Source of the DNA: JANXQG01 sp963719885
GTDB taxonomy: Bacteria; Planctomycetota; Planctomycetia; Pirellulales; Thermoguttaceae
Direction of reading: 5' to 3'
Assembly: GCA_963719885.1 (NCBI GenBank)
Contig: CAVRDP010000033.1
Coordinates: 101,795-165,794 of the forward strand
Length of the DNA stretch: 64,000 nt
Shown piece after piece: positions 51,341 through 62,800 of the stretch; the stretch's first letter is position 1, and each line of letters starts with the position of its first letter. The position numbers were made by a program, and so were the translations under genes. The notes under the pieces are model-generated. The model searched no databases. It was not told where the DNA came from and saw only the letters and a list, made by a program, of their open reading frames with translations.

Positions 51341-54300
51341 ATGAAACTCACGTTGAACTTCAGCATCTTGCTCGCCGCCGTCGGTTTGCTGACGGACCAA
51401 TGCCGGGCGGCGCCCAGCCCGCAGGACATGCCCTACGGCGTTGCCACGGTGGCCTGTTTCAAGAAGCCGCCAACCATGGACGGCCGCCTGGAACCGGGCG
51501 AGTGGGACCGTGCCGTGCAGATCACTGGGTTTCAGGCCATTTTCGGCTCGACCACGCTCGACGCGCGTGCCGGTGCGACCTATTTCGGCTTTTCACGCGA
51601 TCGGCTGTACATCGCGGTCGTCAGCGAGTACCCGCCCGACGGCAAGGACCACAGCTCCGGGACAACCCGCGACAAAAACTATATCTTCGACGAGTGCCTG
51701 GAGATCTGGCTCGATCCCAACCGCGACCATCGGGCCGAGGGCAAGGGCGACCTGCGCTTCTACCAAATGATCTGCAATGCCCAGGGCGGCATCTACAACG
51801 TCAGCTTTGATCCGAAGAAGGGCCCCGACACGGGCTGGAACGGCCATTGGGAATACAAAAGCACGGTCGACCATGCCAAGCACCTTTGGACCGCGGAAAT
51901 CAGTCTTCCCTTGGCCGACCTTGGCTGGAAGGCCGGGCAGGCAGTCGGCAAGACCCTCGGCGTGCTGATCGCCAGAAACTACAAGGCGCCCTGGGTCCAA
52001 GGCACCTGGTTCCCGGTCCGCGGGGCCTTCATCGACTGGTACCGCTACGCGGCCGTCAAGTTGACCGAAGACGCCCCGACCGTGCAGATCACGTCGCTGG
52101 GCGAAAAGGTGCACACCGGCGAACTCCAACTGCGGGCCAGAATCGCCAATCCGGGCGCGGCTCGCAAAGCCAAGGTGTCGCTCCGCATCACCTCGTCCGA
52201 CATGCCCGAGCTGAAGGACGACAAGCTTATGGACCTTCCGGCCGGCGGCGCCACGGCGTATGCCTACGACGTGCCGAAAGGGCGTCTGCACGAGTCGGCC
52301 CAACATGATCTGGTGCTCGATGTCGTCTCGCCGGACGAAGGAACAACGTACCTGCACTATGCACTGAAGTGGTCGGGTGCGCCGCAGAGGAAGTGGGAAT
52401 ACGCGATCGGGCCCGACCGCGAAGCGGCTGTGCACTTTGCCTATTACCCCTCCTACCGCATAGTTCGGGTGCAGGTCGATCCCCGTGAACTCGGGAAGGA
52501 CTTGTCGCCGGCCAGCCGCAAGGCCCGGGTGCTGATCGCCGGCCCTGACAGCAAGAAGGTCATCGAGCAAACGATCGCCTGGGAGCAACCACCGGGCCTG
52601 AAGGAGTTCGAACGTCGGCGAACTCCCCGATGGCCAGTACCGCCTCACCGTGGCGCTGGATGGCTGCAAGGAGCCTTTCCTGCGGACCTTCAAGCGGATG
52701 CGGTTCCCGTGGGAGGGCAACCGGCTGGGTATCACCGACGAGGTGCTGCCGCCGCTAAGGCCGATCAAAGTGGAGGGCGCGAAGATCGCGGTGGTCTCGC
52801 GCGAGTACTCCGTCGATGGTCTGGGGCTATGGCAATCGGTGCGGGCTGAAGGCAATGTCTCGGCCGGCGGCATGAAGGAACTGCTGGCCGCGCCCATCGC
52901 TCTGGTGGCCGACGGCGCACGGCTCAACGGCCAGGGGCGTTTCACCAAAACGGCTGCGAATACGGCTGTCTACGAGGGGCGAGCCCAGCACCCGGCCGTG
53001 ACCGTGCGCTCGCGCTGCACCACGGAGTGCGATGGCTGTACCAAGGTGGAACTGACGCTCGAACCGGCCGGCGCCAACCATGCACTGAGTAGCCTGCACC
53101 TGGACATTCCGCTCAAGGATGCCTTGGTTCCGCTTTGGCACGTGAGCACGTCAGGCCTCCGCATCAATCCGGCAGGCGCAACGCCGTCCGGGCAAGGCCT
53201 CGTCTGGGACAGCACGAAGTTCCCGGACGGCGAATGGTTCGGCAATTTCAAGTGCTATTTGTGGCTGGGCGGCGAGGAACGCGGGCTCTGCTGGTTTGCC
53301 GACAATGACCGGGGCTGGGAACTGGATGTCGACGCCGAACACCCGGAGAAGTCGGCCGCCTGCCAGCAACTCATTCGCAAAGACGGGGTGCTGACGCTGC
53401 GGATCAACCTGATCCAGAAACCGGTAGTCATCACTTCACCGCGGACCATTACCTTCGGTCTGATGGCCAGTCCGGCCAAGCCGATGCCGGCAGATTGGCG
53501 GCGGCGGGACATATCGGAACCATCGAAGTTCAACATGGGCTACGCGAACATCGCCACGTTCTGCGGCAAGATGCCGTGGGGAAACGATTTTTGTATTGCC
53601 GACTGGGCCTACGCCAAGCGCACCGGCAAACCCGGGCCGACGGCGGAGCAACTTGCGGCCTGGAAACAGCGGAACCTCCCGGGCGACATGCAGCCAAAAT
53701 TCCGCCAGGACATGATCGACCTGGCCCTCGGCCCGTTCCTGGGCACGTTCGGCCCGGATCAGAAGTACTACAAGATCTACTTCGAGGAATTCCACACCAC
53801 CTCGCAAATCCATCCCGAGTCGCACGTCTTCCAAAGCGAGTGGTCGGGCGACTGGCACCGGCCGCTGATCGAACGCGAGACCGAGCCTTGGCACCACGAG
53901 GCGGGGATCAACACCGCCGGCATCGTCGCCAGTTATCGCGACTTTGCCTGCTGGTACGCGGCACAATGGGTGAAGCGCGGGATCGGATGCTATTTCGACA
54001 ATGCCTTCCCGATCCGCTCCTACGATCCGTTGACCACCGCGGCCTACCGCCTGCCCAACGGCCAAATCCAGCCTTCGGCCGGAATGTGGGCACGCCGCGA
54101 GTACCTGAAACGGATCTGGGTTATCCATCGGCAACTTGCCCCGCCCGACGCCCTGCCGGCCATGATGATCCACATGACCAACACGCACATCCTGCCCTAC
54201 ATGGTATGGAACGACGAGAACCTGGACCTGGAATGGAAATTCGGCCCCGAGCCCCAGCAATCCAAGTTCGCGCACGATTTTCTCCGCGCCGAAACGCTCG

Positions 54301-54782
54301 GCCGGCAGAGCGGCAACGTGCCGTGGGCCTTGGACCGGATCATGGATTACAAAACGGCTGAAGAGAAACGCATTGCTCACCGCACGCGGTTCGGCGTCAT
54401 GATGGTGCATGAGATCCGCTGGTGGGGGATGGGTGAGGATGTGGAAGCGGGAATGCTCAAGGCGCTCAAGGATTTTGGCTATGCCCAGGACGACTGCCAG
54501 GTTTTCAACTACTGGGACGACGGGTTCCCGGTCAAAACCAGCGATCCGGAGGCCAAGACGCTGCTCTTGAAACGCGGCAGGGAGTTGCTGCTCCTGGTCT
54601 GTACCTGGAACCCGAAACCCGCCGAGGTCCGATTCGGCCTCGATCTTAAGGCCCTGGGTGTCAGTCCGGCTACGGCATTCAACGTGGAATCGCCAAACGA
54701 GAAACTCGCCTGGAATCGCCAGGGGGGCGAACTGCAGTTGGCGCTCGAAGCGTATGGTGTGCGAATCCTGCGGCTGAAGTGA
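51341..54782 (+). CDS. Secreted CBM9 / glycoside-hydrolase-like protein, one frameshift
   Basis: About 1146 residues after repair near 52614. Signal peptide LNFSILLAAVGLLTDQCRA. Residues about 35-250 form a CBM9-like domain (MDGRLEPGEWDRAVQITGFQ, DECLEIWLDPNRDHRAEGKG). The rest is a large glycosidase-like part: beta domains, then a TIM-barrel-like region (YKIYFEEFHTTSQIHPESHV, GIGCYFDNAFPIRSYDPLTT, ILPYMVWNDENLDLEWKFGP) with several candidate acidic catalytic residues, and a terminal beta domain. It recalls the DUF6067/GH123-like group, but I cannot confirm it. Probably acts with the adjacent esterases on a complex polysaccharide. Confidence 0.7.
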
Positions 54783-54931
54783 GCTGGCCAACTCCTCCGC
54801 CAGCCTTATCCGGGCGCCGGGGATCGAAGCTCGGCACTTTTTCGTGGGCAACCGCGTTGTCTTCACCAACAATCTGGAACAGCAGCGACGTCCGCTCTTG
54901 GACGAGGCCGGCCGGTCTCCCCGGTGCCTAG

Positions 54932-54959
54932 TTGACATTTCCCCTATTCTTAGGATACT
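54932..54959 (+). promoter_or_regulatory. Candidate promoter of the ECF sigma/kinase locus
   Basis: TTGACA (54932-54937), 16 bases, then GATACT (54954-54959), about 85 bases upstream of the ECF start. The motif TTGACATTTCCCCTATTC is familiar upstream of planctomycete ECF/kinase genes. Confidence 0.55.
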
Positions 54960-55041
54960 CAAGGGATCTGTTCGTTCGAGTAGCGGACGGCCCGGTGCAT
55001 GGGCGTCCGCCCAGAACCTCTCATCACGGCATATCCTCGGC

Positions 55042-55659
55042 ATGGCGTACGATGACCCGACGAGCGAATGGCAGGGCTCTGCGGCGCCCGGCTCCACGTC
55101 TTCCAGCCTGTTGCGGCGGCTGAAGGCTGGCGAGTCGGACGCTTGGGGGCGGCTCGTGGAGCTTTACGGGCCTACGGTCTACCGTTGGTGCCGGCAATGC
55201 GGGGTAGCGGCCGAGGATGCGGCCGATGTCTGCCAGGAAGTCTTCAGTAGCGTTGCCTCCCACGTCGCACAGTTTCGCCGCGAGAACCCCGGCGACAGCT
55301 TCCGTGGTTGGCTTTGGACCATTACCCGCAATAAGGCCCAGGATCATTTCCGCCACCGGGCCGGGGAGCCTGCCGCTCGCGGGGGCAGTGAACACCGCGA
55401 TTTCCTCGCCCGGCTGCCTGCCGAAAGTTCGGAAGTCTCCGGCTCCCGCGAGCCGCCTGCCGACCGGGCCCTCGTGCGTCGGGCCTTGGAGGCCGTCCGG
55501 GAGGAGGTTGAGCCGGCCAGTTGGCAGGCATTTTGGCGGATGACGATGGAAGGCCACTCGTCCGCCGAGGTTGCCCGGGACCTGGGGCTGTCGCCCAGCG
55601 CGGTCCGACAAGCTAAGTACCGGCTGCTGCGGCGGTTACGACAAGAGCTGGACGGCTGA
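55042..55659 (+). CDS. ECF-type RNA polymerase sigma factor
   Basis: 205 residues from ATG 55042. Region 2 is WGRLVELYGPTVYRWCRQCG with AAEDAADVCQEVFSSVASHV (the DxxQEVF block) and SFRGWLWTITRNKAQDHFR. Region 4 is VEPASWQAFWRMTMEGHSSA with EVARDLGLSPSAVRQAKYRL. A longer open frame starts at 54844, but it would include the promoter. The kinase directly downstream begins with an anti-sigma-like zinc motif, so the pair forms a typical planctomycete ECF/kinase signalling unit. Confidence 0.92.
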   Translation: MAYDDPTSEWQGSAAPGSTSSSLLRRLKAGESDAWGRLVELYGPTVYRWCRQCGVAAEDAADVCQEVFSSVASHVAQFRRENPGDSFRGWLWTITRNKAQDHFRHRAGEPAARGGSEHRDFLARLPAESSEVSGSREPPADRALVRRALEAVREEVEPASWQAFWRMTMEGHSSAEVARDLGLSPSAVRQAKYRLLRRLRQELDG

Positions 55660-55775
55660 GCGAAGAAATTTTGCTTTGCGCGTTACGCCCCGGCGTTGTT
55701 AAGGGTAGAGAAATGCTGCTGGCCCCCAACATTGGCCCAGACTATTCACAATTCCCCAAGCAACCGAGTAATCCC

Positions 55776-58700
55776 ATGAACCAGATCGCCTGTCCTGACG
55801 AGGAACAACTGCGGGACTATGTCCTAGGCAAGCTGGCCGAGGATGTTGCGGAACAGACCGAGCGGCACCTCCAGGTCTGCCAGGCCTGCGAAGCCACCGC
55901 CGAGAGCCTGGAGACGCAAGTCGACAGCCTGATTGAACAGATTCGGCAGCCCTCCTCGGACGATCCCTACCTTGCGGAGCCGCAGTGCCAGGTGGCGCTC
56001 GCCAAAGCAAAACTACTGGTTGGAAAGGTTCTCTTCGGAGACCGGCAGCCGAAGGATCTCGCTCCCGGCCAACCAGCCAGCCTTGGCCGCCTGGGCGAAT
56101 ATGAACTCCTGGCCAAGCTGGGCGAAGGAGGAATGGGGGTGGTCTACAAGGCCCGCCAGACCCGCCTCAAAAAAATCGTGGCCCTGAAAGTGCTGCCCAA
56201 AGAACGCACGGCCGACCCGCGCACGGTGACGCGCTTCGAGCGCGAGATGGAGGCCATCGGCCAACTGGCCCATCCCAATATCGTCCAGGCCTACGACGCC
56301 CGCGATATTGAGGCCACGACCGTCTTGGTCATGGAGTATGTCGATGGCAAGGACCTGGGCGAGCTGCTCAAGTGCGTGCAATCGCTACGGATTTCCGACG
56401 CCTGCGAAGTGGTCCGCCAGGCGGCCCTGGGGCTGCAATATGCCCACGAGCATGGCCTGGTGCATCGGGACATCAAGCCCTCGAACCTGATGCTGACAAC
56501 TCTCCCCTCGCCCGTACTCGGGAGAGGGGCAGGGGGTGAGGGCGGTATGGGCATTGTCAAAATCCTCGACCTTGGGCTGGCCCTGCTCGGCACCGATCAG
56601 TGCGAGGGCGGCGAGCTGACGGGGACCGGCGCAGCGATGGGCACGGCCGACTACATGGCCCCGGAACAGGTTTCCGACGCCCATGCGGTCGACATCCGCG
56701 CCGACATCTACGGCCTGGGCTGCACGCTCTACAAGCTGCTGACCGGCCAGGCGCCCTTCAGCGGGCCGCAGTACAAGACCAATGTCGAGAAGCTGGTGGG
56801 CCACTTGAAGGAGACCCCGCCGCCGGTGCGACAGCTTCGCAGCGACGTGCCGCCCGAGTTGGCCAAGGTGATCGAGCGGATGATGGCCAAATCGCCGCAC
56901 GATCGTTTTGCTGCTCCGGCAGAGGTGGCCGCCGCGATCGCGCCGTTTGCCGCCGGGTGCGATCTGGCGCGGCTTTCCGCAGAGGCTGCCGCCGCGGAGG
57001 GCGGCGTGGCGCGGGAGCAGCCATCGGTCGTCACCGAGGCGCATGTTTCCTCCGGCGTCGCCGGCACACATGCGGGCGCATCTCTCCCCTCGCCCGTACT
57101 CGGGAGAGGGCGGGCACCATGTACCCATGGTCGGGGTGAGGGCGGTCCGCATCGTCACTGGCTTGGCGCGAAGGGAATCATTGCCCTCACCCTTGCCGCA
57201 ATCGTCCTCTTTGGCGTGCTCATAACGGTCGCCACTCGCCATGGCACGCTGGAAATCGTGACCGACGACCCGAACGTGCAAGTGGCCGTGAAACAAAACG
57301 GTGAGGACGTCGAAGTGGTCGACGCCACGTCCGGCTGGAAGATCCGTCTCAAATCCGGCCAATACGAATTGGCGCTGCAAGGCAGCACGGACCAGCTTCA
57401 ACTCGACCAGGACTCTGTCGTCGTTAAGCGTGGCGATACGGTGAAGGTCAAGGTAACGCTGAAACAATCGAACTCCCCTCGCCCCGGGCACCATGTACCC
57501 ATGGTCGCGGGAGAGGGGCCGGGGGTGAGGGTGTTAGACCAGCCACCACTTCCCACCATCGGCAGTCTTATCGGTGCCGATGGCAAATGGAAACTCCCGC
57601 CCGGCGCGCCCCAGCCCGCGATCGCGCCGTTCCACGCCCAGAAAGCCAAGGAACATCAAGAGGCTTGGGCCAAGCACCTCGGCGTGCCGGTAGAACAGAC
57701 CAACTCCATCGGCATGAAGCTGGTGTTCATCCCGCCGGGCGAGTTCGAGATGGGCTCGTCCCAGGAACTGATCGAAGAGGAGTTGAAGTCAGCCGGTGAA
57801 GACAAGTGGTACAGGGAACATCTTGCGGACGAGGAGCCGAGGCACCGGGTGCGGATCACCCGGCCGTTTTACTTGGGGATGTACTTGGTGACGCAGGAGG
57901 AATACCAGCGGGTGATGGGCGCCAACCCCAGCGCGTTCTCGGCAACGGGCAACAGCAAGGACAAGGTAGCCGGACAGGACACGAAGCAATTTCCCGTGGA
58001 AATGGTTCCGTGGCAGGACGCCGATGAGTTTTGCTCGCGGCTGTCGGAGACGGCCGCGGAGAAGTCGGCGGGGCGGCGCTATCGGCTGCCCTCGGAGGCG
58101 CAGTGGGAGTATGCCTGCCGTGCGGGGAGTACGGGCCGATTTTCTTTCGGCCCGGCGTCCACGGTTCGCACTGGAGCGGAGGAGAAAAAGGCAGCAGAGA
58201 GCTTGTTACCCGAGTACGCCTGGTTCCGCGACAACTCCGGCGCGGCCGCACGCGGTGGGCGGAAGGCGAGCCAGCCCGTGGGGATTGTACGACATGTATG
58301 GGAATGTGTGGGAGTGGTGTCAGGACTGGTTCGACAAGGATTATTATGCGAAGTCGGTGACCGACGATCCGGTTGGACCTCCGGGTGGCTCGGACCCCGT
58401 GTTCCGCGGCGGCTGCTGGGGCGACGGCGCCGGAGGCTGCCGGTCCGCCTTCCGCAGCCACTTCGGGAGTGGATTCCGGGGCAACCACACGGGCCTGCGT
58501 GTCTCCCAAGTTTTGGCGGACACGGCGGCAGAGCCGGCGAAAATGAGCCGTACCGCCGATACCGAACAACCTGCAAATGGCTCGGCCGCCGACAAGCCAC
58601 TGCCACCTGCTGAACGCCCTGACGCTCCATCCCTCGTCCGTCTTCCTGGCGTAGGCAGTCTTATCGGTTCCGATGGCAAATGGAAGCTGCCCCCCGGTGC

Positions 58701-59559
58701 TCCCCAGCCCGCCGTCGCGCCGTTCAACGTCGAGAAAGCCAAAGAACACCAACAGGGCTGGGCCAAGCACCTTGGCGTGCCGGTCGAGATCACCAACTCG
58801 ATCGGCATGAAGCTGGTGTTGATTCCGGCGGGAGAGTTCGGGATGGGTAGCAGCGAATCAGCACACGAAGTGCGGATCACGCGGCCGTTTTACCTAGGCA
58901 CGTACCACGTTACGCGGGGCCAGTTCCGCCAGTTTGTCGCAGCGACCGACTACAAGACCGACGCTGAGAAAGGGGAAAAGCCGGGTGCTTGGGGTTTGAA
59001 CTCCGAAACGCGCAACGGCGAGTTCAGCCTGAGATATTCCTGGCGTAATGTGGGCTTTGAACAGACCGACGAGCACCCGGTGGTCTGCGTGAGTTGGAAC
59101 GAAGCGGTGGCGTTTTGCGAGTGGCTCCGCCGCAAGGAGGGCAAGACTTACCGGTTGCCGAGCGAGGCGGAGTGGGAATACGCCTGCCGCGCGGGAACGA
59201 CAACGCGCTGGTACTCGGGCGATGACGAGGCAGGATTGCATGATGTAGCGTGGTTCGAGAAGAACGCAGGAGGTATGACGCACTCGGTGGGCGAGAAGAA
59301 GCCGAACGCCTGGGGTCTTTATGATATGCATGGGAACGCCTGGCAATGGTGCGCGGATTGGAACGGCAGCGAATACCACGCGGTATCGCCTACAGATGAC
59401 CCCAAAGGGCCTGATTCGGGCTCGGGCCGCGTGCATCGGGGCGGGGGCTGGAACTCCGGCGCCGGGTGGTGCCAGTCGGCGAGCCGGTGGGCCTACACGC
59501 CCGGGTACCGTTCCTTCCCCCTGGGCTTCCGTGTGGCCCTAGTTCCGGCGGACAAGTGA
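55776..59559 (+). CDS. Ser/Thr kinase with anti-sigma-like N-terminus and two FGE-type domains, one frameshift
   Basis: About 1260 residues after repair near 58242. Order: zinc-binding anti-sigma-like segment (RHLQVCQACEATAE), kinase domain (KLGEGGMGVVYKARQ, HRDIKPSNLM, DLGLAL, GTADYMAPEQ), a transmembrane helix (GIIALTLAAIVLFGVLITVA), a small beta domain, then two formylglycine-generating-enzyme-type domains (NSIGMKLVFIPPGEFEMGSS, NVWEWCQDWFDKDYYAKS, and again). The catalytic FGE cysteine pair is not kept: only the second position is Cys in both (GGCWGDGAGGC, GGGWNSGAGWC). Repeats are inserted in frame between HRDIKPSN and DLG and on both sides of the sensor region. A membrane sensor kinase controlling the upstream sigma factor is the likely role. 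Confidence 0.87.
56503..56547. repeat. CTCTCCCCTCGCCC-type repeat inside the kinase catalytic domain
   Basis: Palindromic repeat of CTCTCCCCTCGCC ... CGGGAGAGGGG form. In frame it adds LPSPVLGRGAGGEGG between the catalytic loop (HRDIKPSNLM) and the DLG metal-binding motif. This is the unmodified version; the copies at 57083 and 57474 each carry the 23-mer. Confidence 0.8.
57083..57150. repeat. Same repeat type with nested 23-mer, before the kinase membrane helix
   Basis: Matches the repeat at 56503 except that five bases of its right part are replaced by the 23-mer (net +18 bases, so the frame is kept). Located in the juxtamembrane linker. Confidence 0.75.
57111..57133 (-). repeat. 23-bp dispersed repeat, copy 9 (GGTA form)
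   Basis: Perfect GGTA form nested in the larger repeat, translated APCTHGR. Confidence 0.85.
57474..57535. repeat. Same repeat type with nested 23-mer, after the small beta domain
   Basis: Here the 23-mer replaces the GTACT loop of the larger repeat, again net +18 bases. It lies between the small beta domain and the first FGE domain. Confidence 0.75.
57485..57507 (-). repeat. 23-bp dispersed repeat, copy 10 (GGTA form)
   Basis: Perfect GGTA form nested in the larger repeat, translated GHHVPMV. Confidence 0.85.
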
Positions 59560-59878
59560 GGCGAAGCGAGCGGAGCCCGTAGCGCAGTCCCGCAACGCGC
59601 CGTTCGCCAACGGTCTCATCAACTCGACCCTTCGGATGCGTTGAAAAACCACCCTTTTTCTCACGGCGGCACATCAAATCGAGTGCCAGGTAGGGTACCC
59701 TCGGCCTTGATGCCGACGTATTATTAAGTCTACTGGTAGGCATTGGAGGCGTATATTGTTTACTGTATAAGTAATCGATAAGCACGGACGTGCTACCGGT
59801 TTGCTATTGTTGCCCAGTACCTGAGTCTGCGACGAACTGACCTTTAATGGTGGCATCCAGCTTCTTGCCAGGAAGACT
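59560..59878. other. Intergenic region between the two kinase/FGE genes
   Basis: Carries a candidate promoter (59743-59771) and is locally AT-rich at 59719-59780. No gene was recognised. Confidence 0.45.
59743..59771 (+). promoter_or_regulatory. Candidate promoter of the second kinase gene
   Basis: TTGGAG (59743-59748), 17 bases, TATAAG (59766-59771), about 108 bases upstream of ATG 59879. Confidence 0.4.
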
Positions 59879-62800
59879 ATGGCCGTTGCCCTTGAACAAT
59901 TCGTCAAGCAACTTTCCGATTCCGGCGTCGTCGCGCCGGGCAAGCTGGAAAACTTTCTTCCGCCCAAGGCCCATCCCAAAGACGCCCAGGAACTCGCTCG
60001 GCAGCTCGTCCAGTGCAGGCACCTGACAAAGTTCCAGGCCCAGGAAATCTACCAGGGCCGGGCGAAGTCCCTGATCCTCGGCAACTACACGATCTTGGAC
60101 AAGATCGGGGCGGGCGGCATGGGGCAGGTCTTCAAGGCCGAGCATCGCCGCATGAAGCGCATCGTGGCGATCAAGATGCTGCCCAAGGCAATCTGACAAG
60201 GATGCGGCCGCGGTCGCACGTTTCCAGCGAGAGGTCGAAGCCGCGGCCAAATTCACGCCATCCCAATATCGTTGCTGCGGACGATGCAGACGAGGCGGGC
60301 GGCGTCCACTTCCTGGTCATGGAATACGTCGAGGGGAGCGACCTCTCGGCCCTGGTCAAGAAGCACGGCCCGCTTTCCGTCGCCAAGGCCGTCAACTACG
60401 TCCTGCAAGCGGCCCGCGGCCTGGAGTTCGCCCACAAGAAAGGCGTCGATCCACCGCGACATCAAGCCGGGGAACCTGCTGCTCGACACGGAGGGCACGG
60501 TCAAGATTCTGGACATGGGCCTGGCCCGCATCGATGCCGACGGCGACGCCAACACCCAGGCCGAGCTGACCGGCACCGGGGCGGTCATGGGGACGGTCGA
60601 TTACATGGCCCCGGAGCAGGCCCTCGAGCACCAAGCACGCCGATGCCAGGGCCGACATCTATAGCTTGGGCTGCACGCTCTACTACTTGCTCACGGCAAA
60701 CCCGCCTACGAGGGCGATACGTTGATGGCAAAGCTCTTGGCCCACCGGGAAGCGCCGATTCCTTCCCTGGGAGCCGGCGTGCCCGAACAAGTTCAGGCCA
60801 TTTTCGAGAAGATGGCTGCCAAGAACGGTCGCGGACCGCTACCAGACGATGAGCGAGGTCGTGGCAGCTCTCGAAGCGTCTAGTTCCGCCCGGCAAACAT
60901 CGCTCAGCATCCAGCCATCGGTCGGTACGGGTTCCAGCAGCCGACGTGCTCACGTTTCTCAGAAAACGCGTCGCTGAACACGATTCACAAACCCAAGCCC
61001 GGCAAGAAGGCGGCTCGGGCCAAGGCCGGGAAGAACGACGAAGTTTATCTGTCGGCACGATTGGCTGCGGCATTCCTGGGCTTGGCGATCCTGGCCGGCA
61101 TCATCTTCAAGATGCAGACCAAGGATGGCACGCTGGTCGTCGAGGTCAACCAGCCCGACGCCGTGGTGCAGGTGATAGACGACGAAGGGAAGGTCGAGAT
61201 CAGCTCGACCCGGCGAAAAAGGGACCATCTCGATCTCCGTCGATCCCGGCAAGCACCGGCTCAAGGTGGAGAAGGATGGATTCCAGTTCTTCACCAAAGA
61301 CTTCACGATGGAGTCGGGCGGCAAGCAGTCGATCAAGGCGGTTTTGGAGCCCTTGAAGGTTGCCGCCATGCCCGCCATCGCCCCATTCGACGCCGCCACG
61401 GCCCGCAAACACCAGGAAGCCTGGGCCAAGCATCTCGGCCTGCCGGTCGAGATCGCCAACTCGATTGGCATGAAGCTCGTGCTGATTCCGCCTGGCGAGT
61501 TCCGGATGGGTTCGTCGAAGGAACTGATCGAAGCGGACTTGAAGGCACACGCCAATGACCGGTGGTACAAGGATCATCTGCCGGACGAGGGGCCACAGCA
61601 CCGGGTGCGGATCACCCGGCCGTTTTACTTGGGAATGTATGTGGTGACGCAGCAAGAGTACCAAAGGGTCATAGGCACGAACCCCAGTGAATTCTCGGCA
61701 ACGGGCAAGGGGAAAGACAAAGTCGGCGGTCAGGACACGAAGCGGTTTCCGGTGGACAATGTGAGTTGGGATAACGCGGTGGAGTTTTGCCGAAAGCTAT
61801 CGCAGATGCCGGAGGAGAAGGCGGCGGGGCGAGCGTATCGACTGCCTTCGGAGGCGCAATGGGAGTATGCGTGTCGTGCTGAGAGCGCAGGTCGGTACAG
61901 CTTCAGTTTGGGCGGCAATGCGATTCCGAGGGAGTCCGACGAGAACGAGCTTTCCGACTTCGGGTGGTTCAAGGGCAATTCTGGCGGAATACCACACGCG
62001 GTGGGCGGGAAACGGCCGAGCGCGTGGGGATTGTATGATATGCAGGGGAACGTGTGGGAGTGGTGCCAGGACTGGTACGACAAGGACTATTATGCGAATT
62101 CACCTGCGGATGATCCGAGCGGTCCTCCCTGGGGCTCGCACCGCATTCATCGTGGCGGTAGCTGGAACCACCCGGCAGGGCGGTGCCGGTGCGCCGCTTC
62201 GCAACCACAATGAACCTGGGACCTGTCACTACGACTTGGGCTTCCGCGTCTCCCAGGTTTTGGCGGACAAGACGGACGGACGAGAGACAGTTCCGAGTGC
62301 CGAATCCTCAGTACCCAGTACGCAGGTGCCTGCTCCAATCCCGATTCCCAAATCCTCAATCCCTCCTCTCGCCATTGCCCCTTTCGACGAGAAGAAAGCC
62401 AAGGAGCACCAGGAAGCCTGGGCCAAGCATCTCGGCCTTCCGGTCAAGATCAACAACTCCATCGGCATGAAGCTGGTGCTCATCCCGGCAGGGGAGTTCA
62501 TGATGGGATCGGCCAAGGAATTGGTCGAGGAGGACTTGAAGGCGAATGGCAATGACCAGTGGTACAAGGATCATCTGCCGGGCGAGGGGCCACAGCACCG
62601 TGTGCGGATCACCAGGCCGTTCTACCTGGGCATGACGGAGGTAATGCAGGGAGAGTTCAAGCGCGTCATGGGTACGAACCCGAGCTGGTTCTGCGCTACG
62701 GGTAAATTGAAAGACGCCGTCGCGGGCCAGGATACGAAGCGGTTCCCCGTGGGGAACGTGTCGTGGGACGATGCGGTGGAGTTCTGCCGAGAACTGTCGG

